Source: JAFAGX01 sp035623255 (GTDB taxonomy: Bacteria; Acidobacteriota; Terriglobia; Terriglobales; Acidobacteriaceae). From it: 5,819 nt of DNA. The stretch lies in contig DASPTU010000013.1 in assembly GCA_035623255.1 (NCBI GenBank), forward strand, positions 1 through 5,819. Reading direction: 5' to 3'. The notes beneath the pieces were generated by a model. That model did not search any database and had not been told where the DNA came from. It worked only from the letters and a program-made list of their open reading frames with translations. The position numbers and the translations under genes are program-made. This document shows, one piece after another, positions 1 through 5,318 of the stretch. Positions within the stretch are counted from its first letter, which is position 1, and every line of letters begins with the position of its first letter.

Positions 1-188
1 GTCATCAATACCTTCAGGCCCGCTGGACCTTTGAAGAACCTGAAATAAGGCTGTTAGCGCGACCGGGAGCCCCTTACACCAGAAAAAGTGGAGAGTCCGT
101 CTCCAGCCTTGGGCACCCAAGGGTTGAACGCGATCTGCTTGCACGCTTCGTGCTTATTCTGTATCCCGCGCCAGAGCTCAACATCACT

Positions 189-206
189 TTTGGACACATG
201 TCCAAA
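189..206. repeat. 18-bp palindrome, possible operator
   Basis: Seen directly: TTTGGACA and TGTCCAAA form perfect 8-bp arms separated by the 2-bp spacer CA. The symmetry and length fit the binding site of a dimeric transcription factor. No promoter or gene adjacent to it can be identified, so the role is inference and chance is not excluded. Confidence 0.4.
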
Positions 207-307
207 GGTCGCCACGGCCACACCTCCACAGTGTCAGCCTACCACGCACACCAAAGAGAAGGACTTAGATCGTATCGAGCATACTCTCTACTCGTCTTTT
301 ACACGTT

Positions 308-331
308 TCACAGGTAGAGATCACAGGTAGA
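308..331. repeat. 11-bp tandem direct repeat
   Basis: TCACAGGTAGA occurs at 308-318 and again at 321-331, separated by GA (period 13 bp). Both copies are identical. It lies between the open frames of the left edge and the tRNA. No function can be assigned; it may be a slippage duplication or a pair of binding sites. Confidence 0.6.
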
Positions 332-360
332 AAACTGCGCCGGAAGTTCATTGATGGCGC
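331..360 (-). terminator. Possible terminator downstream of tRNA-Val
   Basis: Read on the minus strand, GCGCC (360-356) pairs with GGCGC (341-337) around a loop of about 14 nt and is followed by AG and four T residues (334-331). It lies 18 nt beyond the encoded CCA of the tRNA. The stem is short, so this is a weak call. A run of five T residues (375-371 on the minus strand) nearer the tRNA is an alternative end point. Confidence 0.3.
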
Positions 361-377
361 TTAGTGATTGAAAAAGA

Positions 378-454
378 TGGTAGGCCCGGGAGGACTCGAA
401 CCTCTGACCTCTTCCGTGTCAAGGAAGCGCTCTAACCAACTGAGCTACGGGCCT
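378..454 (-). tRNA. trnV: tRNA-Val (anticodon GAC)
   Basis: The minus strand folds into a complete cloverleaf. The acceptor stem AGGCCCG (454-448) pairs perfectly with CGGGCCT (388-382), followed by discriminator A at 381 and an encoded CCA at 380-378. The D stem is GCTC/GAGC and contains the usual TAGCTCAG start. The anticodon stem CTTCC/GGAAG encloses the loop TTGACAC (422-416), giving anticodon GAC, which reads valine codon GUC. The T loop is TTCGAGT. One A-C mismatch sits at the outer end of the T stem (49-65). The gene is intact and diverges from the cytochrome operon. Its link to the electron-transfer genes is positional only. Confidence 0.95.
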
Positions 455-466
455 ACAGGACCATTT

Positions 467-472
467 AGTCTA
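467..472 (-). promoter_or_regulatory. Possible -10 box of tRNA-Val
   Basis: On the minus strand TAGACT (472-467) lies 12 nt before the first base of the tRNA, a suitable place for a -10 element. I see no good -35 hexamer at the right distance, so support is weak. Confidence 0.3.
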
Positions 473-780
473 GCATGATTGGAGCGTCTTACTGCAGTGC
501 GCCAAGCGCAGCGGAGCCAGGCGAAGTTTCCCGAGGGAGACTGGCGCGAAACAGGCACAGTGTCAAAACGGGATTGGCGAAGCCCATTTTGGATTTCCTT
601 CGCCCTGCCCTTCTAGCTTCCGTTTTTCTCCTAATCTCTTATCATTCAATCATTTTTACTTTGACAACTGTTCGAGATGGTGTGGTTTTGTGTTTGATTT
701 TCGCCCTCACCCTTAATGGCCCTCGAAGTGCCTCAGATTGGTGCTCCGACGGCCGAAACCCGAAATAAGTGTGGAAGCCT

Positions 781-810
781 CGGGCGCTGGGGGACTCGAA
801 CCCTCGAGAA
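781..810 (-). other. tRNA T-arm-like remnant
   Basis: On the minus strand GAGGG-TTCGAGT-CCCCC reads as a T stem-loop with one mismatched pair, followed by AGCGCCC, which could be the 3' strand of an acceptor stem. The 11 bases GGACTCGAACC (792-802, plus) are identical to the T-arm of the tRNA-Val at 392-402. Upstream on the minus strand (811-840) I cannot fold proper D and anticodon arms, and no CCA follows directly. It is not a working tRNA. It could be a decayed tRNA, the edge of an old integration event, or coincidence. Confidence 0.3.
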
Positions 811-841
811 AGAGCAGTTCCCATCCGCCTAGCTGGCAAAG

Positions 842-847
842 TTGACA
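842..847 (+). promoter_or_regulatory. Possible -35 box upstream of the decaheme gene
   Basis: An exact TTGACA lies 65 bp before the chosen start codon at 913. No good -10 hexamer sits 16-18 bp downstream (the sequence there is around CTCGTTCAT), so the promoter would be weak or activator-dependent. A second TTGACA at 661-666 has the same weakness. Confidence 0.25.
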
Positions 848-895
848 GTTTTTTCGAGGGGAAGCTCGTTCATCCTGAAAGTTCGTGGGTTTCGG

Positions 896-903
896 AAGGG
901 GGA
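896..903 (+). promoter_or_regulatory. Ribosome binding site, decaheme gene
   Basis: AAGGGGGA lies 9 nt before the ATG at 913. This selects that ATG over the in-frame ATG at 769, which has no such site and would place about 48 non-signal-like residues in front of the signal peptide. Confidence 0.7.
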
Positions 904-912
904 AGAATCTCT

Positions 913-1920
913 ATGCAAGTTTCTGGCGCAAGAATAAGCCATGTCCGCACCACGCTGCTCTTTTTCTTCTCTCTGTGCGTGACCGCCAGTATTTCCGCTT
1001 GGCCACGTGCGCGGAGCGATGCCAAACCGTCTCCCGCGCAACAAAAGGCGAAGCCTGCTGGAGGAGATGGCGATTACGTTGGCAGCGAGACTTGCATTAC
1101 TTGTCATCAAGATCAGGACCGCCGTTTCAAGAACACCATCATGGGCCGGGTGATGGCGCACCCGAGATCACCTGATGAGGCTCACGGCTGCGAAGCCTGC
1201 CATGGTCCAGGGAGAGCCCACGTCGAAGCCGGCGGCGGCAAGGACACTATTCCCCTCCGCTTTGGCAAGGATTCTCCCAACTCCGTCGCCGAGCAAAACG
1301 CCGCATGCGAAAAGTGTCACACGCGCGGCTCGCACTTGTTTTGGAAGGGCAGTCCGCATGAATCGCGTGGAATGGCCTGCGTGGACTGCCACCAAGTCAA
1401 ACAAGTGTTGCAAGTCGCGTTGTCTTCGGAGGGTCGCTACAACTCGCCGCTATCGGAAAACCGCGGCGTCAAAAAAACTCAGCCGGAGCTTTGTCTGCAA
1501 TGCCACCAAATGCGGCGCGCGCAATTACAGCGCTCTTCGCACATGCCCTACCGCGAAGGGAAAGTCACCTGCACCAGTTGCCACAATCCGCACGGCTCGC
1601 CCAATCCCAGCCAGCTTATCCAGAGCACCACCAACGAGAATTGCCTGAGCTGCCACACCGAGCGGCGCGGGCCTTTTCTTTGGGAACACCCTCCAGTGAT
1701 GGAAAACTGCGCCAACTGCCACGAACCTCATGGCACCAGCAACCCGCAATTGCTGAAAACTCGCATGCCGCGCGTCTGCGATACCTGCCACGACAGCAGC
1801 CGGCACCCCACTCAGCCGCAACCGCTCAGTTCCATCAAGAACTTCAACCGCGGCTGCACCAACTGCCACTCCAAGATTCATGGATCCAACGATCCGTCCG
1901 GCAACGCGTTCTTACGCTAG
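913..1920 (+). CDS. mtrA: Decaheme c-type cytochrome, MtrA/DmsE family
   Basis: The product is 335 residues, matching the usual length of MtrA (about 330). A Sec signal peptide is visible: basic residues up to Arg12, hydrophobic core at about 13-28, cleavage near Ala29. Ten CxxCH heme c motifs follow, with first cysteines at 61, 93, 132, 156, 194, 220, 244, 266, 289 and 315. The mature chain has eleven further histidines, enough to give every heme a second His ligand. The last motif continues into KIHGSNDPSG, a C-terminal pattern typical of the MtrA/DmsE family. In known systems this periplasmic protein inserts into an MtrB-type barrel and carries electrons across the outer membrane. The barrel gene follows after 16 nt, so the two are surely co-transcribed. 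The family call is firm. Whether the partner is a metal, DMSO, Fe(II) or something else cannot be told; PioA/MtoA- or DmsE-like roles are equally open. Confidence 0.95.
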   Translation: MQVSGARISHVRTTLLFFFSLCVTASISAWPRARSDAKPSPAQQKAKPAGGDGDYVGSETCITCHQDQDRRFKNTIMGRVMAHPRSPDEAHGCEACHGPGRAHVEAGGGKDTIPLRFGKDSPNSVAEQNAACEKCHTRGSHLFWKGSPHESRGMACVDCHQVKQVLQVALSSEGRYNSPLSENRGVKKTQPELCLQCHQMRRAQLQRSSHMPYREGKVTCTSCHNPHGSPNPSQLIQSTTNENCLSCHTERRGPFLWEHPPVMENCANCHEPHGTSNPQLLKTRMPRVCDTCHDSSRHPTQPQPLSSIKNFNRGCTNCHSKIHGSNDPSGNAFLR

Positions 1921-1927
1921 AAGGGAG
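1921..1927 (+). promoter_or_regulatory. Ribosome binding site, barrel gene
   Basis: AAGGGAG begins immediately after the stop codon of the decaheme gene and lies 9 nt before the ATG at 1937. It supports this start over the in-frame ATG at 1880, which lies inside the upstream gene and would put 19 hydrophilic residues before the signal peptide. Confidence 0.65.
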
Positions 1928-1936
1928 CAGAGGAAA

Positions 1937-4558
1937 ATGAGCCGATCTCATCAGTTTTCCGCTTGGGCAGTCTTCGCGATCTTGCTGCTTCCTGCTGGCC
2001 TCTTCGGCCAAGACAAAGATAAAGATAAGGACAAAGATTTAGACAAGGACGGCGGCCACGGAACGATTGATTTTGGGCTGCGCTATTCCACAGGGAACGT
2101 CGATGGCCGCCAGGACCTCCAGACCGGCCAATGCCTCGGATGCGGCACTCCGTTCAATCCCAGCTTGCTGAATTCAAAATTCGGCGAATACCGCGATATG
2201 CGCAACGGTTTTTATATTCGCCGCGTGGACGTCAAGTTCGACAACGTCCTCAACACCAAGAACTATTTCAGCTTCAAATCGGAGAGAACGCTTTACCGCG
2301 ACCAGAGCTATCTCGGCACTTTCGGCCAGGAGGGAAAATTCCGGCTGCAATTCCGTTATGACGAAATTCCCCACACCTATACGGATACCGCACGCACCTT
2401 GTTCACCGAAGCAGCTCCCGGTCAGTGGGTCTTTCCGGCGGCGATCCGGCAAGCCATCCAAACCTACCAGGCCACCGTCCCTACTCCCCCCGGCACGAGC
2501 CTCCCGATGCTGTTGAACACGCAGGTGGTCACGGAATCCAATTTCATTACTCCGGCGATTCTGCGCAAGAGCGGAACCGCTCTTTTGTCCTACAAGGTGA
2601 ATTCCAACTGGGCTGTGAATGCATCGTTTTTCCGCGAGAGCGAACGCGGGACCCGGCCGATTGGCTTAATCATGAATTCCAGCCCCAGCGCGAGCGCTAC
2701 CTCCGGCTATGGCATCGAACTTCCGGAGGCCATCAATTACTTCAACAACCTGGTGAATGTGAGCACTGAGTACGGCAGAAGCACCTGGGTCCTCCAAGGT
2801 GGCTACACCGGGTCTTTTTTTCAGGACGATACCGGTAAGATGACCTGGGACAATCCATTTCGATTCACTACCGAACAAATTGCCAATCCGCTCAGCGGGA
2901 TGATGAGCTTGTACCCCAACAACCAGGCGCATTACGTCAACATTGCCGGCGCCACTGACATCACCAAGTACTTGCGCTTTATCGCGAGCATTACGCCGGG
3001 TTGGCTGCGCCAGAATCAGGGATTCGTCCCTTACACCTCAAACACCGCCATCAACACTTGCGGTACCGGAACGCAAGCTTGCGATTCTCCCGGAGTTCTC
3101 CCGGCGCCTAGCCTTTCGGGCGATAAGCAAACCCTGGCCATGAATTACACGTTGGTGACCACGGCCTGGAAAAAGTTTGAAGTGAAAACCAACTACCGCC
3201 AATACGATTACAACAACAACACTCCGGTTCTAAACTTAACGCCAGTCGAAGGCGATGCGGCTGCTCCTTCGGCGGCGCAAAACACGGCATTCGGTTTCAA
3301 TCGCAAAGATCTGGACCTGACCGGCGACTGGTTCTTTGCCAAAAAAAGCTCCGTAAAGGTTGGCTACGAAGCGGAATGGATGGATCGATCGCATCGCGAC
3401 GTTGCTCATTCGCTTGAGAACTCCATCTTCGGCGACGTGGATTGGGTTCCCACAAAGGACTTACTCCTGCGCGTCTCTTATCGTCATGCGGACCGCAAAC
3501 CGGATGTCTATCAGGACGACCAGGCCAGCGATCCCACAACCGGCGTCGGTATTCTCTGTTCCGACACCACTACCGTCTCCTTCACTGCGGACCAGCGCTG
3601 CAGCCGCCGGTTTGACGAAGCGGCCCGGTTGCTCGACCGCGCGGATGGCTTAGTCCAATACAGCCCTTTCGACAAGCTGACGCTTTCGGCTTTTGGGGGC
3701 ACCTTGCAGAACAACTTCAACCGCCCCGGCGGCACGAACAGCCCCACGCCGCTGAATTTCCTCGCCGGTACTACGAGTCCCTATTATCTTTACGGGGTAC
3801 TCAAGGATATCTCTTACAATTATGGCTTCGACGTGGACTATGCGCTTTCGACGCAGGTCACTTTGTTCGCAGAATACTCGCACGAACGGTATTACAAGCG
3901 CATGGTCTCACGCTATCGCACTCCCACCACCGGCGTGCAAACCATTTTGACTTGCGCCGGTTGCGATAGTGCCAACAATGATTGGGAAAGCGTCACGCGC
4001 GAGCCCGTCGACATCTACTCCGCGGGCGCCGACTTCTATTTGGGTCACAAGACTTATCTCACGACCTATTATTCGCTTTCGGCTACCAAGGGCAACGTTC
4101 TCTCCCACCCGCTGGGCGACCCGACCATTCTCACCGGGGCCAACCAGTTTTTGCTCACCGGCACGAATGCTGCCGTGGACTATCCTGAGACGGTTAATCG
4201 CCTCCACGATGTCGGTGTCATTTTTAAATACAAGTTGTCCGAGAGATTGAATCCCAGAATCGAGTACCACTATCAGCAATGGGACAACAAGGACTACCAG
4301 ACTTCTCCCATGACGCAATATATGGGCTGTGTGAGCCCGGCGCCCAATGGTCCCCCGGTGACGAATACTGTGCCTGGCTGCTTGACACCGATTCTGAATA
4401 GCGCTACTTCGCCAACGCCCGCCCCGGGTGCCACTAGCCCCTTCTATCCTTATTTTGTCGTTGGTGATCCCTCGGCCGCGCGTTACTTGTTCCTGGGCGT
4501 CGACCAGCCGTCCTACCACGCCCACACCATAATGGCTACGCTTGAGTATCGATTCTGA
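1937..4558 (+). CDS. mtrB: MtrB/PioB-family outer-membrane beta-barrel
   Basis: The product is 873 residues, longer than the roughly 700 of Shewanella MtrB and the roughly 800 of PioB. It has a signal peptide (about residues 1-24), then a low-complexity Asp-Lys tract (26-38), then a CxxC motif (Cys66, Cys69) in the N-terminal segment, where MtrB proteins carry theirs. The rest alternates amphipathic Tyr/Phe/Trp-rich strands with polar loops. It ends in ATLEYRF, a classic C-terminal signature of outer-membrane barrels. In the known complexes the barrel sheathes the decaheme cytochrome and makes the conduit through the outer membrane. The operon partner immediately upstream is exactly that cytochrome. 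Oddities are the ten cysteines in five close pairs (66/69, 375/382, 541/555, 673/676, 798/815) and long Pro/Thr/Ser/Gly-rich loops near 375-395 and 798-835. Family assignment is confident from architecture and context. The exact substrate system is unknown. Confidence 0.92.
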   Translation: MSRSHQFSAWAVFAILLLPAGLFGQDKDKDKDKDLDKDGGHGTIDFGLRYSTGNVDGRQDLQTGQCLGCGTPFNPSLLNSKFGEYRDMRNGFYIRRVDVKFDNVLNTKNYFSFKSERTLYRDQSYLGTFGQEGKFRLQFRYDEIPHTYTDTARTLFTEAAPGQWVFPAAIRQAIQTYQATVPTPPGTSLPMLLNTQVVTESNFITPAILRKSGTALLSYKVNSNWAVNASFFRESERGTRPIGLIMNSSPSASATSGYGIELPEAINYFNNLVNVSTEYGRSTWVLQGGYTGSFFQDDTGKMTWDNPFRFTTEQIANPLSGMMSLYPNNQAHYVNIAGATDITKYLRFIASITPGWLRQNQGFVPYTSNTAINTCGTGTQACDSPGVLPAPSLSGDKQTLAMNYTLVTTAWKKFEVKTNYRQYDYNNNTPVLNLTPVEGDAAAPSAAQNTAFGFNRKDLDLTGDWFFAKKSSVKVGYEAEWMDRSHRDVAHSLENSIFGDVDWVPTKDLLLRVSYRHADRKPDVYQDDQASDPTTGVGILCSDTTTVSFTADQRCSRRFDEAARLLDRADGLVQYSPFDKLTLSAFGGTLQNNFNRPGGTNSPTPLNFLAGTTSPYYLYGVLKDISYNYGFDVDYALSTQVTLFAEYSHERYYKRMVSRYRTPTTGVQTILTCAGCDSANNDWESVTREPVDIYSAGADFYLGHKTYLTTYYSLSATKGNVLSHPLGDPTILTGANQFLLTGTNAAVDYPETVNRLHDVGVIFKYKLSERLNPRIEYHYQQWDNKDYQTSPMTQYMGCVSPAPNGPPVTNTVPGCLTPILNSATSPTPAPGATSPFYPYFVVGDPSAARYLFLGVDQPSYHAHTIMATLEYRF
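2012..2050 (+). repeat. GAY-AAR repeat coding an Asp-Lys tract
   Basis: Thirteen codons alternate GAC/GAT with AAA/AAG, interrupted once by TTA. They encode DKDKDKDKDLDKD at residues 26-38 of the barrel, just after signal cleavage. The codons vary in their third base, so this is not a fresh perfect microsatellite. A hexanucleotide repeat can still change length by slippage in steps of two residues without breaking the frame. Confidence 0.85.
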
Positions 4559-4576
4559 CGGCATCGCCTGCCGTTT
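4559..4576 (+). terminator. Weak hairpin after the barrel gene
   Basis: CGGCA (4559-4563) pairs with TGCCG (4569-4573) around a 5-nt loop and is followed by only three T residues. An alternative pairing is CGCCT (4565-4569) with AGGCG (4580-4584). It begins on the base after the stop codon. It may give partial termination or protect the mRNA 3' end, but is not a strong intrinsic terminator. Confidence 0.35.
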
Positions 4577-4626
4577 AGGAGGCGCAAAATCACCAGCGGC
4601 CTGCCGGAAGCACGGTCACGTGATGA

Positions 4627-4642
4627 AGTGACAGAGATCACC
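4627..4642. promoter_or_regulatory. CRP/FNR-type dyad, site A
   Basis: GTGA (4628-4631), six bases, then TCAC (4638-4641): the exact core symmetry and spacing of the CRP/FNR family consensus TGTGA-N6-TCACA. The outer positions (A and C) do not match. The palindrome TCACGTGA lies just to the left, so half-sites are clustered here. Binding by a CRP/FNR relative is inference. Confidence 0.4.
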
Positions 4643-4652
4643 TTGCTATTTT

Positions 4653-4668
4653 TGTGCTCTTTGTCACA
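4653..4668. promoter_or_regulatory. CRP/FNR-type dyad, site B
   Basis: TGTGC-TCTTTG-TCACA matches the CRP-type consensus TGTGA-N6-TCACA at nine of ten positions. The outer symmetry continues one base further as TTGTG/CACAA. Its centre is 26 bp from that of site A. A -10-like TCTAAT at 4731-4736 lies at a distance that would place this site near -82, a position compatible with class I activation. The -35 there is poor, as expected of an activated promoter. Confidence 0.45.
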
Positions 4669-4798
4669 ATTAATTAGAAACTTGCTTTCGTACCTCCGGC
4701 AGCAGCGCGGCTCTTCGAAACTTGGAGAATTCTAATCTAACTGCCGCGCGGCGAAGCGAGGCATCGCTGCGATATCCGACGGCCATGCCGAAGGGATT

Positions 4799-4827
4799 TT
4801 GTGCCTGGGCTGCAAGTTTCGTATGAT
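4799..4827 (+). promoter_or_regulatory. Candidate promoter of the first monoheme cytochrome
   Basis: TTGTGC (4799-4804), a 17-bp spacer and TATGAT (4822-4827, five of six matches to TATAAT) predict a start near 4834 and a leader of about 64 nt. The -10 lies within the perfect palindrome CGTATGATACG (4820-4830) and is followed at once by TTTCCGGAAA (4831-4840). A repressor site over the promoter is therefore possible. Confidence 0.4.
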
Positions 4828-4885
4828 ACGTTTCCGGAAAGTACGGCGTGCGGCGGCCTTTGGACCGTTCGCGCCGATCTTAATT

Positions 4886-4891
4886 AGGGGG
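4886..4891 (+). promoter_or_regulatory. Ribosome binding site, first monoheme cytochrome
   Basis: AGGGGG lies 6 nt before the ATG at 4898. It fixes the start there, directly in front of a clean signal peptide. Confidence 0.7.
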
Positions 4892-4897
4892 AAAAAC

Positions 4898-5227
4898 ATG
4901 CGGAAGTCAACCACTTGGATCGCCGGGATTCTCGCGATGGCTTTGATCATAACCGCAATTGCTGGGTTCGCCGCGCCAGCCAAAGCTGACACCGCCGCTG
5001 CCGAAGCGATGTTCAAGGCGAAGTGTGCGGCATGTCACGGCGCGGATGGCAAAGGCAAGGAAGTCATGAAGACTCGGGACCTCGGCTCTGCGGATGTGCA
5101 GAAGCAGAGCGATGCGGACCTGAGCGGCATCATCTCGAAGGGCAAGGGGAAGATGCCTGCATACGGTTCACTGACAGCGGATCAACTGAAAGATATGGTT
5201 GCTTTTATCCGCTCCTTCAAGAAGTAG
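4898..5227 (+). CDS. Exported monoheme class I cytochrome c (His/Met)
   Basis: The product is 109 residues. Its signal peptide has basic Arg2/Lys3, a hydrophobic core at about 8-26 and an AKA cleavage motif at 28-30. This leaves a mature protein of about 79 residues, the size of small cytochromes of the c6/cbb3-subunit type. CAACH at 43-47 binds the heme, with His47 as proximal ligand. Met86 in GKMPAY is the expected distal ligand. The C-terminal helix LTADQLKDMVAFIRSF is typical of the fold. Such proteins carry single electrons in the periplasm. Next to a decaheme-barrel conduit, a shuttle to or from it is likely but is inference. The gene has its own candidate promoter and stands 339 nt from the barrel, so it may be regulated apart from the operon. 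It resembles the next gene closely around the heme site (KAKCAACHGAD in both). Confidence 0.93.
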   Translation: MRKSTTWIAGILAMALIITAIAGFAAPAKADTAAAEAMFKAKCAACHGADGKGKEVMKTRDLGSADVQKQSDADLSGIISKGKGKMPAYGSLTADQLKDMVAFIRSFKK

Positions 5228-5255
5228 GCAGTAAAAATCGCTCCGAAATGATTTC

Positions 5256-5293
5256 TTGCACGAACCGCCGACGGCCATAGGCGGTTCGTGCAA
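5256..5293 (+). repeat. Perfect 14-bp inverted repeat between the two cytochromes
   Basis: TTGCACGAACCGCC (5256-5269) and GGCGGTTCGTGCAA (5280-5293) are exact complements around the 10-nt loop GACGGCCATA. In RNA this is a strong hairpin 28 nt after one stop codon and 14 nt before the next gene's Shine-Dalgarno. No T run follows, so it is not a standard intrinsic terminator. An attenuating or mRNA-stabilising hairpin that sets different levels for the two cytochromes is plausible. An operator is the alternative. Confidence 0.85.
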
Positions 5294-5307
5294 TCGGGTT
5301 GAAACCT

Positions 5308-5313
5308 AGGAGG
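5308..5313 (+). promoter_or_regulatory. Ribosome binding site, second monoheme cytochrome
   Basis: AGGAGG is a perfect Shine-Dalgarno, 5 nt before the ATG at 5319. The adjacent in-frame GTG at 5316 is only 2 nt away, too close, so the ATG is chosen. Confidence 0.8.
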
Positions 5314-5318
5314 AAGTG

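Larger units (their letters stand above)
1..377. other. Gene-free stretch left of the tRNA
   Basis: I see no gene here that I can support. Two plus-strand frames stay open for a while (from position 3 to a stop at 326-328, and from 88 to 330). They overlap each other, have no ribosome binding site, and give Ser/His/Arg-rich translations with no recognisable domain. Frame 1 at the left edge ends at a TAA at 46-48 after 15 codons reading VINTFRPAGPLKNLK. This could be the tail of a gene outside the window, but it is too short to judge. The structured elements are an 18-bp palindrome (189-206), a tandem 11-bp repeat (308-331) and a possible minus-strand terminator (331-360). Confidence 0.5.
473..912. 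other. Gene-free leader region of the cytochrome operon
   Basis: No convincing gene is present. Plus-strand open frames at 475-768 and in the N-terminal extension 769-912 lack ribosome binding sites and recognisable domains. The stretch around 600-720 is clearly AT-richer than the genes, as expected of a promoter region. It contains two exact TTGACA hexamers (661-666 and 842-847). It also contains a tRNA T-arm-like sequence on the minus strand (about 781-810) and a small dyad CGAG/CTCG at 855-868. Confidence 0.5.
4559..4897. other. Regulatory gap between barrel and cytochromes
   Basis: No gene is seen in these 339 nt. Directly after the barrel stop is a small hairpin. Next come two CRP/FNR-like dyads (4627-4642, 4653-4668) and the palindrome TCACGTGA (4616-4623). 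An AT-rich segment and a candidate promoter (4799-4827) follow. An in-frame ATG at 4799 could extend the next gene upstream, but it lacks a ribosome binding site and would bury the signal peptide. Confidence 0.6.

Noticed and set aside
3..328. A long open plus-strand frame from the left edge, overlapping another open frame at 88-330
   Set aside because: No ribosome binding site or family signature is visible, the composition is unlike the real genes, and two overlapping frames are open together, which suggests a local lack of stop codons.
475..768. A 97-codon open frame with a hydrophobic middle
   Set aside because: No Shine-Dalgarno precedes it, the hydrophobic part comes from T-rich promoter-like DNA, and it begins in the tRNA upstream region.
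769..912. A 48-residue N-terminal extension of the decaheme cytochrome
   Set aside because: It overlaps the tRNA-like remnant, has no ribosome binding site, and would place the signal peptide inside the protein; the ATG at 913 has a good site at 896-903.
3908..4564. A 218-codon minus-strand open frame opposite the barrel gene
   Set aside because: It is a shadow of the barrel reading frame, shows no domain, and conflicts with a clearly coding plus strand.
4601..4702. Inverted repeat CTGCCGGA / TCCGGCAG enclosing the CRP/FNR-like sites
   Set aside because: Eight-base arms separated by 86 nt are expected by chance and would not form a stable local structure.
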